Source: Alphaproteobacteria bacterium (lineage in GTDB: Bacteria > Pseudomonadota > Alphaproteobacteria > ATCC43930 > CGMCC-115725). Taken from it: DNA of 64,000 nucleotides. The translations under genes and the position numbers were made by a program. Under the pieces are notes generated by a model. The model was not told the origin of the DNA, did no database searches, and worked only from the letters and a program-made list of their open reading frames with translations. Positions 17,758 through 26,938 of the stretch are shown here, piece after piece. Positions within the stretch are counted from its first letter, which is position 1; the number at the start of each line of letters is the position of its first letter. The stretch spans positions 1 to 64,000 of the forward strand of contig JASHOB010000257.1 in assembly GCA_030041335.1 (NCBI GenBank), given 5' to 3'.

Positions 17758-18495
17758 TCAGTGCAACCTTGGGGCGAAATCTGCCATCGCGCCGAGATAT
17801 TTCTTCGGCAACGGTGGCGCATAGCCGCCGATCTTGCTTGTGCGCAGGCCAATCCCGCACAGAGCCTCGATCATCTTCACCGCCGCGGCGACGCCGTCGA
17901 CAACCGGCACGTCGAACCTACGCGCCAAGTCGGCGGCCAGGTCGGTCATGCCGGCGCAGCCAAGAATGATCGCCTCGGCGCGGTCCTCACGCAGCGCTAA
18001 TGCAATTTCACGCTCGATCTTGGCGAGCGCGCCAGATGCGCCATCCTCAAGCGCCAACACCGGCACATCGGCGGCGCGCACGCGGCAGCGACGCGAGACA
18101 CCGTAACGCTCGATCAACATCTCCAAAGGCGGGATGGAGCGCGAGAGCGTCGTAACGATGGCAAAGCGATGCGCGAGCGGCGACACCAAATGGGTCGCCG
18201 CCTCGCAAATGCCGACGACGGGGATGGCGACAGCACTGCGCGCAGCGTCTAAGCCGGTGTCGTCGAAGCAGGCGATGATGGCGCCGTCAACGCCAGCCGT
18301 CGCGCCCGCCACAATAGCCTTCACGACACCGGGAACCGCGAACGCCTCGTCATAGTGACCCTCGATGCTTTCGGGGCCCATCGGGGCGGTTACGGCATCA
18401 ATGATCGTGCCCGGTCCCGCGGCCGACCGGGCCGCCGTCGCGATCTTGGCGGTCATTGTCTCCGTAGTATTCGGGTTGACGACCAGAAGGCGCAT
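17758..18495 (-). CDS. Asp/Glu/hydantoin racemase family protein
   Basis: The protein has 245 residues. It begins MRLLVVNPNTTETMT, the signature start of hydantoin/allantoin racemases (HyuE-like), and keeps both catalytic cysteines (GAIIACFDDTGLDAAR and AIILGCAGMTDL). Such enzymes racemise hydantoins or allantoin, or in the broader superfamily act on Asp, Glu or maleate. It is four bases from the upstream permease gene and directly abuts the deacetylase gene, so it belongs to the operon. The operon context favours a cyclic ureide or imide substrate. The exact one cannot be read from sequence. Confidence 0.9.
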   Translation of the reverse strand: MRLLVVNPNTTETMTAKIATAARSAAGPGTIIDAVTAPMGPESIEGHYDEAFAVPGVVKAIVAGATAGVDGAIIACFDDTGLDAARSAVAIPVVGICEAATHLVSPLAHRFAIVTTLSRSIPPLEMLIERYGVSRRCRVRAADVPVLALEDGASGALAKIEREIALALREDRAEAIILGCAGMTDLAADLARRFDVPVVDGVAAAVKMIEALCGIGLRTSKIGGYAPPLPKKYLGAMADFAPRLH

Positions 18496-18499
18496 CGTG

Positions 18500-19324
18500 C
18501 TAGGCGGCGCGTTTGGCGCGGCGGCGTTGAATGATCGCGATGGCCGCGATGCAACTGCCGATCACGACAAAGGAGAACGTCGTGGTCAGCGTACCGAGCG
18601 CATAAAGCACTGGCGTCGTGATGTTGGTCGTCATCGCGAAAATTTCGAGCGGTAACGTGTTGTCCTCGCCGGCCGTCAATAGTGTGCGCGCAAATTCATC
18701 ATAGGAGAGGGTGAAGCCGAATAAGGCAACGCCCAACAGGCTCGGCGCGATGATCGGCAGCACCACGTGCCGGAGCGTCTGCCAGGATGACGCGCCGAGA
18801 TCCCGTGCCGCCTCCTCGTAAGACGGGTTAAAGCGACTGAACACCGCGAACATGATCAACAGGCCGAACGGCAACGTCCAGGTGAGTTGCGCGCCAAAGG
18901 CGGAGCCATACCACGCCGTATCGAGGCCGCATTGGCTGAACATCAAACCCACCCCGAGACTGACCAGGATCGACGGCACCACCAGGCTCGCGACCGTCAG
19001 GTAGAATAGTGGCGTGTCGCCCTTGAAGCGCTTGCGGTAGGCGAGACCGGCCGACAGCGACACCACAACCGTTGTGACCATCACCATGGCGCCGAGCAGG
19101 AGCGAACGTTCCAGCGATCCGCCGAAGTCGCCCACCAATTGCGGCTCGAAGAGATTGGCGAACCAATGCAGCGAATGACCGTTCATTGGAAAGGTCAGGC
19201 CGCCATTAGGCCCTTGGAATGACAACACCGCGATGGTGATCGTCGGTCCGTAGAGGAACAGGACATAGAGACCGAAAAAGCCGGCCAAAAGATAGAAACC
19301 GAGCGTGCGCTTGCGCTCATTCAT
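18500..19324 (-). CDS. ABC transporter permease, PotC-like
   Basis: The protein has 274 residues with six membrane spans and the EAA loop of binding-protein-dependent permeases (YEEAARDLGASSWQTLRHVVLPIIAP without the C-terminal part). It resembles PotC/YdcV-type permeases of spermidine/putrescine-class importers. The start overlaps the end of the other permease gene by 8 bases, so the two are coupled. The product forms the second half of the membrane channel. Confidence 0.92.
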   Translation of the reverse strand: MNERKRTLGFYLLAGFFGLYVLFLYGPTITIAVLSFQGPNGGLTFPMNGHSLHWFANLFEPQLVGDFGGSLERSLLLGAMVMVTTVVVSLSAGLAYRKRFKGDTPLFYLTVASLVVPSILVSLGVGLMFSQCGLDTAWYGSAFGAQLTWTLPFGLLIMFAVFSRFNPSYEEAARDLGASSWQTLRHVVLPIIAPSLLGVALFGFTLSYDEFARTLLTAGEDNTLPLEIFAMTTNITTPVLYALGTLTTTFSFVVIGSCIAAIAIIQRRRAKRAA

Positions 19325-20270
19325 CGGCAGCTCGCGCGCGGGCGATCGACCCGGTCAACTCGCCACGAATATCCACGCTGCGCACGATGCCCGCAATCAG
19401 GCCAAGCACGAGGAACAGCAGCAGGATAGCGTTTGCCGCCGCCGCCGGGTATTGGAGCAGGCTGATCGAATTTGCCATCATCAGCCCGACCGACGCGCTC
19501 TGGCCGCCACTCATCAGCCGAACGGTGACGAAGTCGCCCATCACTAACGCGATGACGAAGATCGAGCCAACGGCGATACCGGTCTTCGACAAGGGAATGA
19601 CGACGTTCCACAGGATCTGCGGCGCCCGCGCGCCGGCATCGCGCGCCGCCTCGATCAACGAGCGGTCAATCTTCATCATCGAATTGAAGATCGGGATCAT
19701 CATAAAAAATGTATTGAGATGCACGAGGGCAAGCACCACCGCGAAATCCGAGAACAGCAGGAATTCGAGCGGCTGATGAATGATGCCGAGACGCAGCAGC
19801 GCCATGTTGAGCAGTCCGTTGCGACCCAGAAAGGGAATCCACGAAATCATGCGAATGATGTTCGACGTCCAGAAGGGAACGGTGCAGACGAGAGACAATC
19901 CGATCCGCATCAGGGTCGAGTGGACATGGAAGGCGAGAAAGTAGGAGAGAGTGAACCCTATAAGCAGCGTCACCGCCCAGGTCATGGCGGCAAAGCGGAA
20001 GGTGTTAAGGTACGTCTCCCAGGTGACCTTGGACAACAACAGCTCGCGATAATTTTCGAGCGTGAAGCGCGGTATGATTTGCACCGAATCGTAATCGAAA
20101 AAACTGACCACCACGATTGCGACGATCGGAAACACCAGAAAGCACAGAAACACCATCGCCATTGGCGCTGCCTGGAAATGCGCGGCTGCCCTGGCGACAT
20201 TGAGGCGCCCTCGCGCCCCGGGCGCGGCAGCCAACGCTGCGCGTTCGGCCGCGACCGGTACCGTGCTCAT
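19317..20270 (-). CDS. ABC transporter permease, PotB-like
   Basis: The start is placed at the ATG at 20270, overlapping the binding-protein stop by the sequence ATGA. The open frame extends further upstream within that gene. The product has 317 residues with a cytoplasmic N-terminus (~45 residues), six membrane spans and the EAA motif (IEAARDAGARAPQILWNVV). It is the first half of the membrane channel of a PotABCD-class importer. Confidence 0.92.
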   Translation of the reverse strand: MSTVPVAAERAALAAAPGARGRLNVARAAAHFQAAPMAMVFLCFLVFPIVAIVVVSFFDYDSVQIIPRFTLENYRELLLSKVTWETYLNTFRFAAMTWAVTLLIGFTLSYFLAFHVHSTLMRIGLSLVCTVPFWTSNIIRMISWIPFLGRNGLLNMALLRLGIIHQPLEFLLFSDFAVVLALVHLNTFFMMIPIFNSMMKIDRSLIEAARDAGARAPQILWNVVIPLSKTGIAVGSIFVIALVMGDFVTVRLMSGGQSASVGLMMANSISLLQYPAAAANAILLLFLVLGLIAGIVRSVDIRGELTGSIARARAADE

Positions 20271-21562
20271 GCTGCGATAAATTCGTTCCATTTCTGGACC
20301 ATGTAGCGGTCCTCGTCCATTACCGAGTTCCAGCATTCGACATGGCCCATGCGCTCATAGAACGAGCCGCCATCGCGCACGGCGCCGGCCTTTTCCATGA
20401 CCTGACCGGTGGGGCTTACAATGTCCGCGGTGGCGGCCTTGCCATCCATCCAATAGCCCCATTCGTTGGCCGTCATGTACTTCTTCGCGGTTTCGAGCAC
20501 CGCTGTGTAGTAGCCCTGCCGGTTCAGGTAGGCGCCCACCCAACCGGACAGATACCAATTGATATATTCATAAGCCGCGTCGAGCACCGGGCCTTTGACA
20601 TGGGCGGCAATGCCAAGCCCGCCAGCCCAGGAGCGATAGCCCTCCTCGAGCGGCTGATACTTGCAGGGAATACCCTTGGCACGCACCGCCGCGACCGCGG
20701 GCGACCACATCGACTGGATGACCACTTCGCCTGAAGCCATAAGGTTGACGCTTTCGTCGAAGCTCTTCCAGAAGGCGCGGAACTGGCCTGCTTTCTTCGT
20801 GTCGATCAGGAACGCGATCGTCTTGTCGATCTCGTCCCGCGTCATGTTGCCCTTGTCCTTGTATTTGATCTTGCCGAGCGACTCCATGACCATGGCCGCG
20901 TCCATGATGCCGATGCCGGGAATGTTGAGAATTGAGGTCTTGCCCTTGAAAGCGGGGTCGACCAAATCGCGCCAATTCTTGATCGGACGGCCGACCAGAT
21001 CGGGACGGATGCCGAGCGTGTCGGCGTTGTAGATCGTCGGGATCATTGTCGCCCACTCGGTGGGGTGCTTGGCGAACTTGCGGGATTTTGGGCCTTCGAC
21101 GAATTCGACCGTGTGCGGCGCCGTACCTTGCGCCACCTTTGAGGACGGTGTCAGCTTGCCGGTGATAAAGATCGGTACGATCTTGTCAAAGTACTTGATG
21201 CGCTTGACGCTCATCGGCTGCAGCACCCCGGTGGGGAATACCTTCTTGCAGCTGAAATACTCGATATCGGCGATTTCGTAGGAGCGCGGCTGCGTGACGG
21301 CGCGCTGCACCGCGGCATCGGTGTCGGTCGCCGTCATCTCCAGGGCGATGCCGGTATCCTTCTTGCACTGCTCGGCGATGGCGTTCTGGTTAGAGGTTCC
21401 GGTGCCAAACTGACGCAGGGTAATGTTGTCGTATTTTTTTGCCCACACCAACGGAAAGCCGGTGATCGCGCCTGAACCGAGCCCCGCGCCGGCGAGCGCA
21501 GCGCCGGATTTGAGAAAGCGCCGCCGCGAGAATCCGGTTCGTGATATGCCTGCCTTTCTCAT
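20267..21562 (-). CDS. ABC transporter substrate-binding protein, PotD-like, Tat signal
   Basis: The protein has 431 residues. The N-terminus carries a twin-arginine signal (SRRRFLKSGAALAGAGLG), followed by a mature extracellular solute-binding domain of the type 1/PotD class beginning about residue 38. It binds the transported compound in the periplasm. PotD-class proteins take polyamines, but relatives import many other cationic or polar organic compounds. The gene neighbours suggest a nitrogen heterocycle or its ring-opened product. It is translationally coupled to the permease gene downstream. Confidence 0.9.
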   Translation of the reverse strand: MRKAGISRTGFSRRRFLKSGAALAGAGLGSGAITGFPLVWAKKYDNITLRQFGTGTSNQNAIAEQCKKDTGIALEMTATDTDAAVQRAVTQPRSYEIADIEYFSCKKVFPTGVLQPMSVKRIKYFDKIVPIFITGKLTPSSKVAQGTAPHTVEFVEGPKSRKFAKHPTEWATMIPTIYNADTLGIRPDLVGRPIKNWRDLVDPAFKGKTSILNIPGIGIMDAAMVMESLGKIKYKDKGNMTRDEIDKTIAFLIDTKKAGQFRAFWKSFDESVNLMASGEVVIQSMWSPAVAAVRAKGIPCKYQPLEEGYRSWAGGLGIAAHVKGPVLDAAYEYINWYLSGWVGAYLNRQGYYTAVLETAKKYMTANEWGYWMDGKAATADIVSPTGQVMEKAGAVRDGGSFYERMGHVECWNSVMDEDRYMVQKWNEFIAA

Positions 21563-21571
21563 TGGTTGCTC

Positions 21572-22570
21572 CTAGTTTGCAATGACTGGATGAGCGTCGG
21601 ATCGGGACCAGCTCAGCCGTGCCCGATCGCCGATCTGAAAGGGATGGCCGTAAAACACTTCGTCCGGCAGATGCGAGACGAGGCGGATGCCGAGATCGGT
21701 ATCGAGTGTTACCTGGACTCGCGTGCCCTGATATTCGATCGCGCTGACGGCTCCGGGCAGGCTCGGTTGAACCACGTCGTCGATAGCGAAGAGACGGCAG
21801 CGATCGGTGCGCACCGCGAGCTCGGTGGCGTCGTCGCGCGGCATGAGATTGTGGCCACCGAGGAAACGCGCAACGAATGCCGTCTTCGGCTGATCGAAAA
21901 CGTAGCGCGGCGCGTCGGCTTGCTGGATCCGGCCGCCCTCCATCACCACGACCAGATCGGCCAGTGCCATCGCTTCTTCTTGGGAATGGGTTACATGAAT
22001 AAAGGTGATCCCGAGCTCGTTTTGCAGCCGTTTCAACTCCTCGCGCATGCGGCCGCGCAAGAACGGGTCAAGCGCCGACAGCGGCTCGTCAAGCAGCAGA
22101 ATCTTCGGCTTCGTCACCAACGCGCGCGCCAGCGCGATTCGCTGCTGTTGCCCGCCCGACAATTGCGACGGCAGCCGTTCGGCGTAGGCGGTCATCTGCG
22201 TCAGTTCGAGGAATTCGCGCGCCTGAGCGTAGCGCGCCGCCTTGCGCACACCGCGCATCTTCAGGCCAAAAGCGACGTTATCGATGCAGTTCAAGTGTGG
22301 GAACAATGCGTAATTCTGAAACATCATCGCCGTGCCGCGCTGCGCCGGCGGAGAATTGGTAATATTTTGATCAGTGATTAAAATATCGCCACTTGTCACG
22401 GTCTCATGGCCGGCGATTACCCGGAGCGTCGTGGTCTTGCCGCAGCCGCTTGGGCCAAGCAGGCAGCAATAGCTTCGTTGGGGAATACGCAGGTCGATAT
22501 CGTCCACCGCGACGGTGGCGCCATAACGTTTCGTCACCGCGATTAGCTCGACGTCATAGCGTGCACTCAT
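21572..22570 (-). CDS. ABC transporter ATP-binding protein, PotA-like
   Basis: The start is chosen at the ATG at 22570 (MSARYDVELIAVTKRYG). The open frame runs 210 bases further but would overlap the amidohydrolase gene. The product has 332 residues. It has a Walker A (GPSGCGKTT), signature (QLSGGQQQRIALARAL), Walker B (ILLLDEPLSALD) and switch His (IHVTHSQEEA). A C-terminal TOBE-type domain covers residues ~240-332. It energises the importer encoded downstream, nine bases away. Confidence 0.93.
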   Translation of the reverse strand: MSARYDVELIAVTKRYGATVAVDDIDLRIPQRSYCCLLGPSGCGKTTTLRVIAGHETVTSGDILITDQNITNSPPAQRGTAMMFQNYALFPHLNCIDNVAFGLKMRGVRKAARYAQAREFLELTQMTAYAERLPSQLSGGQQQRIALARALVTKPKILLLDEPLSALDPFLRGRMREELKRLQNELGITFIHVTHSQEEAMALADLVVVMEGGRIQQADAPRYVFDQPKTAFVARFLGGHNLMPRDDATELAVRTDRCRLFAIDDVVQPSLPGAVSAIEYQGTRVQVTLDTDLGIRLVSHLPDEVFYGHPFQIGDRARLSWSRSDAHPVIAN

Positions 22571-22622
22571 GACGATGACCGGGCTGCAACTTGCATGCCA
22601 TCGAACGGCGGCGAACCGTCTT

Positions 22623-23735
22623 TCATACCACTGCTCCAATAGCGGCGACCGGACCGCCGCCGTCCGGCCCTTGATGTTCGGCGCCGCCGGAAATGAACAG
22701 ATCCGTAAAGCCGACCAAACCCGCGGCGGCACCACCAACGAAGGCGCGCGCATGACGCGTCGCGAGAATGTCGCTGTCATCGAGCATGACGTGGCGAGCG
22801 CCGCGAATCACGCCGTTGGATGACGGCTCCGCCTTGAGCAGCAGCGCCCGCAAGCGCGCGCGCTGGTCATCGGTGAGTTGCCGCGACGCTTCGAGTCCGG
22901 CGGCGGCCAGCGCTTGATAGATCGCGGGTAGATCGATGGCGTCGCGCATCACGGCATGGCCGATGACCAGATCGCCTCCCCAGCGCCCGCTGTTGCCAAG
23001 CACAATGATTTCACTGTGCATCAACTCGATTCCGGCGGAGGCGCTGGCGCGGCCCGACCACAGGCCGAATTGCCGGCACACGATCTCGTCGGACAACGCC
23101 CGGCCATCGACTTCCCCAAGCGCAAGCGCTACGCCCAATGCCGACGCGCCACGCGACAAACCCATCGACGCATAAGTGTCGTGGGTGGCGGGCCGCGCAC
23201 CCCGAGCCACGGCCTCGGCATGACGCCGTGCCGTCAGCAGCGGACACTTGATCTGAACCAAATGCACATCGTCATCGGACGAAATGCCCGCCGCGACAAT
23301 GGCTTGACGCACCGCCGCCGCCGTTTCGCGGACTTGTCCCAGGCGCCCAATATCCTCCGGCAAAAAGGTGCGTGTGGTGGCGGTACCGATCGCCAGCCGC
23401 TTGCCTGGTCCTGTCACGGCCGCGTCACGGGCCGCGAACACTAAGAAATGCGGTGACAGCCCGCCTTCGGTACCTCCGGACATTACCATGTTGATGCGAC
23501 CAGCAACCTCAGCGCGGCTACAGCCGAGACGAGGTGCCAACGCCGATTTCAGGGCTTCGATCGCATAGGGACGGGTATAGTCGTTGACGCAGCCATTGCC
23601 TTCCGTCTTGCCGAAGATCGCAACGATTTCATCGGCGCCGAGTGCGCGCTCATCGAACAGTGCCTCGATGGCCGAGGTATCGCCGGGATTGGCCATCGCC
23701 ACCCTGAACACCAGACATTGCTTGGTCGCCGCCAC
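22623..23735 (-). CDS. Ring-opening amidohydrolase (cyanuric acid amidohydrolase/barbiturase family)
   Basis: The protein has 370 residues, the family's usual size, built of three similar domains. It carries the family fingerprints: MVMSGGTEGGLSPH (domain A), ASMGLSRGASALGVALALGE (domain B) and SGGAEHQGPDGGGPVAAIG (domain C). These give the Ser-Lys active-site layout known from AtzD and barbiturase. The enzymes open cyanuric acid to carboxybiuret or barbiturate to ureidomalonate; other members are uncharacterised. It is the first gene of the operon and divergent from the lysR gene. No biuret hydrolase or allophanate hydrolase is visible nearby, so the classical cyanurate route is not proven. 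Confidence 0.93.
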   Translation of the reverse strand: MAATKQCLVFRVAMANPGDTSAIEALFDERALGADEIVAIFGKTEGNGCVNDYTRPYAIEALKSALAPRLGCSRAEVAGRINMVMSGGTEGGLSPHFLVFAARDAAVTGPGKRLAIGTATTRTFLPEDIGRLGQVRETAAAVRQAIVAAGISSDDDVHLVQIKCPLLTARRHAEAVARGARPATHDTYASMGLSRGASALGVALALGEVDGRALSDEIVCRQFGLWSGRASASAGIELMHSEIIVLGNSGRWGGDLVIGHAVMRDAIDLPAIYQALAAAGLEASRQLTDDQRARLRALLLKAEPSSNGVIRGARHVMLDDSDILATRHARAFVGGAAAGLVGFTDLFISGGAEHQGPDGGGPVAAIGAVV

Positions 23736-23774
23736 GCGTCACTCTTCCAAGGTCACGCTAGGACCGGGCACGAC

Positions 23775-23791
23775 CTTGCAGTAGCGGCAAG
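23775..23791. promoter_or_regulatory. Candidate LysR-type binding site
   Basis: A perfect interrupted palindrome, CTTGC-N7-GCAAG, lies in the 144-base interval between the amidohydrolase and LysR gene starts. It contains the T-N11-A core expected for LysR-type regulators. It probably serves both divergent promoters. Confidence 0.6.
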
Positions 23792-23879
23792 AATCGCGCC
23801 CACCGCGCGAATTTTTCGCTCACTTGGCCCGATCTTCGCATGGCATTACCCCGGAGTGTTCGGCAAGGGAAAGAAAGCC

Positions 23880-24797
23880 GTGGCGGTATCGCAATTGGTG
23901 CAACCGCGTGCGTTTCGCTATTTCGAGGCAGTGGCGCGACGCGGCTCAATCCGCCGCGCTGCCGAATCCCTCAACATCGCGTCCTCCGCCGTGAACCGCA
24001 TGATCCTCGAGCTTGAACGGGCGCTCGGTGCACAATTATTCGAGCGCTTGCCACGCGGTGTGCGGCTTACCTCGGCAGGCGAGTTTCTGCTGTTGCATAT
24101 TCGGCGAAGCAACAGCGCGTTTGAAACCGTGCACGAGCAAATCGACGCGCTCAAAGGGGTGCAGCGCGGCCATGTCGCGATCGCCGCCGTCGAGGCGGCG
24201 ATCGAGCCGTTCCTTGCGCGGACGGTGGCGCAGTTTCACCTCGCTCACCGCCGCGTCACCTACCAGGTGCGGATCGCAGGCTCGGTCGAGGTCGCGAACG
24301 CGGTTGCGCAGGAACAGGCCGATCTTGGCATCACGATCAACACGCCGAACTCTGCCCGCTTGCTCGCACTCGCGACCGCGGCCTACTACCTCCATGCCTT
24401 TGTCGGCCGCAGCCACCCACTCGCGCGATACCCGGCCCTGCGCCTGACCGATTGCACCGGTTTTCCGGTTGCCACAGGCGATGAGACGCTGGGCGGTCGG
24501 CAGCGTCTCGAACATGCGTTCGAGCAGACGTCGCTCGATTTCCGTCCTGTCCTGGCCTCGAACTCGATTGCCCTGATGCTGCAATCGGCGAAATATTCTG
24601 ACGCGATTTGCTTTCAAGCACTTCCCTTGATGCGGCGGCGCGCCATCGGCGCGTTGATTGCAATTCCGCTCGCCGACCGCGACATCGCCGAAGTCGAGAT
24701 GGCCTTGATCACCAATAAGCGCCGCACCTTGACGACAGCCGCCGCGACCTTCGCGGCGCAATTGGCACAGGCAATGCGTCGAGGCAGGCCCGGGTGA
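23880..24797 (+). CDS. LysR-family transcriptional regulator
   Basis: The chosen start is the GTG at 23880 (VAVSQLVQPRAFRYFEAV), giving 305 residues, normal for the family. The open frame goes back to 23718 but would overlap the divergent amidohydrolase gene. Residues ~8-67 are the winged helix-turn-helix (GSIRRAAESLNIASSAVNRM). Residues ~95-300 are a periplasmic-binding-like effector domain. By position it is the likely regulator of the amidohydrolase-transporter operon, responding to its substrate or a breakdown product. Confidence 0.92.
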   Translation: MAVSQLVQPRAFRYFEAVARRGSIRRAAESLNIASSAVNRMILELERALGAQLFERLPRGVRLTSAGEFLLLHIRRSNSAFETVHEQIDALKGVQRGHVAIAAVEAAIEPFLARTVAQFHLAHRRVTYQVRIAGSVEVANAVAQEQADLGITINTPNSARLLALATAAYYLHAFVGRSHPLARYPALRLTDCTGFPVATGDETLGGRQRLEHAFEQTSLDFRPVLASNSIALMLQSAKYSDAICFQALPLMRRRAIGALIAIPLADRDIAEVEMALITNKRRTLTTAAATFAAQLAQAMRRGRPG

Positions 24798-24800
24798 TCC

Positions 24801-24841
24801 TCGAGGGCGGCGCGACCTACTCGGCCCTCGAACCCATTTAT
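24801..24841 (+). terminator. Candidate terminator after the lysR gene
   Basis: An 8-base inverted repeat (TCGAGGGC ... GCCCTCGA) with a 25-base loop begins 3 bases after the stop codon. It is followed by an A/T-rich tract. There is no clean T-run directly after the stem, so it is only a candidate. Confidence 0.4.
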
Positions 24842-24901
24842 AGAGAATATTAAGATTTAATATCAGTTACTTCGTATTGTTATTTTATATATAACATCAA
24901 G
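24842..24901. other. Very A/T-rich tract
   Basis: About 60 bases between two convergent genes are overwhelmingly A and T, including TTATTTTATATATAAC, in an otherwise GC-rich region. This may aid transcription termination or be a nucleoid-protein binding site. No gene lies here. Confidence 0.6.
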
Positions 24902-24997
24902 AGAAATCCGAGCACCCATGGTGGCCTGACAGCATAACTGCAGTGGCCCTACCCCGCTTGAACTGGGCTGCCGAAAAGGAATCGCGTCGCTTCGGCG

Positions 24998-26416
24998 CTA
25001 CGATATTTGGTACAACGTCAACTCGTTTGCCACTCCGCGGAGGGCATGACGTTGTGCCATAGGCCTGATACCGACCTCTTTCAGCAAGGTCGCCGTTGCG
25101 GTCTTTTCGACGACCGCTCCCGTCGCAAGAATGGCATCGGAATCTGCCAGACCCTGAACCCGTGCTGCGATGTTGACCGTCTGACCGAAGTAATCCTGCC
25201 GGTCGTTTAGCATCACGGCGAGGCATGGGCCTTCATGGATACCAATTTTGAGAAGCAAATCGCCGACTTGCCCATGGTCGTTGTCCACTGCGCCGACTTG
25301 GCTGATTTCCTTGCGCATCTTTAACGCGGCCCTGACAGCGTGATCCGACGTCTCAAATGTCGCCATCACGGCGTCGCCAATGGTTTTAACCACGGCCCCG
25401 GCCTCCATCGCGACGATCTTGTTTAACAAATCGAAATGCTCTCGCACGATATCATATGCCTTGAGATCGCCGACGCGGTCATACAAAGCCGTAGAGCCTT
25501 TCAGGTCCGTAAACAGAAACGTTAAGCTCGTAATCTTAAGCCGTTGATCGGAATTCAGCGCATCAGTGCGGTAGAGATCGCGAAACGTCTGGTTCGTCAG
25601 CAGGCGCTTCCCGGTAAGGAACGGTTTGCGTTTGGCAAGAAGCTCATGAAGGTCATCGCCAACGACCCAGATTCCCGGCAGCAGCCGGCGGTCGGTCTTG
25701 TTCTCCATCGCCAGGCGAAAAGGACCGGGCTGCATCTCAAGCATCTCATGCGACAGCTTGAGGCTGGTGAAGATTAGCTCCAGATTGCGCCGTTCTTTCG
25801 TTGGTTCGCCATTCACGTCAATGAATTGTGCCGTATGGCTTACCGGTTCGAATACGATAAGAAAGCGCGGAGGAAGCTGCAGCGACAGGTTCGCCTTTTG
25901 ACCCGGGAGCAATTCGATGTGATCAAGCATGATCCGATCGAGTGCGCCGCCCATATCATCGGGCAGATCCGCCCAAGAGCCCCAGAATAGTTGTTTGTAG
26001 TAATCGTTCGGCGACAAAGTGTCGGGATCGTGCGCGGCGATGCGGCGCACGCGCGGATCGACCGTGAAAGTCACTTCGACCATTTCGTCGAGGCTCGGCT
26101 CATAACCTGTGGCGCACAGTTCGCAGTGATACTCGTTCGATTGAACGGTCTTCAACGTGGTATTGGAATCGAGCACGCCACCACAACCCGGGCAGAGCAC
26201 GTTCCACTGCATATCAAAAATGCCTAGCCGCGCCGCATGGAGAAAGGCAGCGATGGCCTGATCGTCGGTCACGCCGACCCGTTTAGCGAACTCCATCACG
26301 TTAACGCGGCAGAGCGATGCATCGCTGCCGTCGCTGATCATGGCTTCGATGGCGGCTGCAGCGGCTGGCTCAGCGGTTCCACGCAATAGCGCAAGCAGTG
26401 ACTCGGATTCGCTCAT
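24998..26416 (-). CDS. Class III adenylate cyclase with zinc ribbon and DUF5939-like region
   Basis: The protein has 472 residues. Residues ~35-70 look like a small helical domain. Four cysteines at 75, 78, 98 and 101 (CPGCG, CELC) form a zinc ribbon. Residues ~105-290 resemble the uncharacterised region that precedes cyclase domains in DUF5939 proteins. Residues ~297-472 form the catalytic domain with both metal-binding aspartates (FTDLKGST, D304; IGDAV, D348), the purine-site Lys (VVKTIGD, K344), and the Asn and Arg (QTVNIAARV). It should therefore be an active cytosolic nucleotide cyclase whose zinc ribbon may sense redox or a partner. The gene stands alone. Confidence 0.92.
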   Translation of the reverse strand: MSESESLLALLRGTAEPAAAAAIEAMISDGSDASLCRVNVMEFAKRVGVTDDQAIAAFLHAARLGIFDMQWNVLCPGCGGVLDSNTTLKTVQSNEYHCELCATGYEPSLDEMVEVTFTVDPRVRRIAAHDPDTLSPNDYYKQLFWGSWADLPDDMGGALDRIMLDHIELLPGQKANLSLQLPPRFLIVFEPVSHTAQFIDVNGEPTKERRNLELIFTSLKLSHEMLEMQPGPFRLAMENKTDRRLLPGIWVVGDDLHELLAKRKPFLTGKRLLTNQTFRDLYRTDALNSDQRLKITSLTFLFTDLKGSTALYDRVGDLKAYDIVREHFDLLNKIVAMEAGAVVKTIGDAVMATFETSDHAVRAALKMRKEISQVGAVDNDHGQVGDLLLKIGIHEGPCLAVMLNDRQDYFGQTVNIAARVQGLADSDAILATGAVVEKTATATLLKEVGIRPMAQRHALRGVANELTLYQIS

Positions 26417-26575
26417 AGCGCAAACATGGCCCTTCTATTCGATCCGTACAATAAGCATCTGATCCAGTAACTAGTGACGTTGATGCCGCTACTTAGATTG
26501 GGTTCCGGCCCCTCCACCGACAAGTCGTGGCGCCGCGCCGGCAACCCTTTGCGGCAATTGAGGTCCCACATTCGT

Positions 26576-26937
26576 TCAGGCCTTTGGCTTTTGCAGCACC
26601 GCGAACCAATTGCCGTTGAAGGTCCCCTCGTCAGCGATCGTGAAGCCGGCATCCGCAGCCCGCCGGCGCCATGAGCGTTTCGATATCCGCAAGAGCGAGA
26701 GCACATTGGCGACGGCAAACATTGTCCAGCCTGGCGCCCACGCGAACGATGAGGAATCGCCCACCCGGCTTCAAAACACGGGCCATCTCACATAGCCCTG
26801 CCCGGATTTGGGAACCGAGGTGGTCGATGGCGTGCGCGCTGGCAGCGGCGTCGAAGGTCCCACCATCAAAGGGGAGCGCAGTCAGATCACCGCGCTTGAC
26901 CTCCACACGCTCGACGATATCGGCCAGACGGTGCTAC
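26576..26937 (-). pseudogene. Remnant of a class I SAM-dependent methyltransferase
   Basis: Two frames together make the second half of a methyltransferase. The upstream frame reads LADIVERVEVKRGDLTALPF then GGTFDAAASAHAIDHLG and ARVLKPGGRFLIV. Near 26740 the reading continues in the other frame (PGWTMFAVANVLSL, RRAADAGFTIADEGTFNGNW). The SAM-binding first half is missing: a stop codon lies just before the preserved part, at about 26937. This is an N-terminal truncation plus a frameshift, so the locus is dead. Confidence 0.75.
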
Positions 26938-26938
26938 C

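Noticed and set aside
15400-18000. Long plus-strand frames at 15400-16206 and 16984-18000
   Set aside because: They are antisense to better-supported minus-strand genes and have no domain character.
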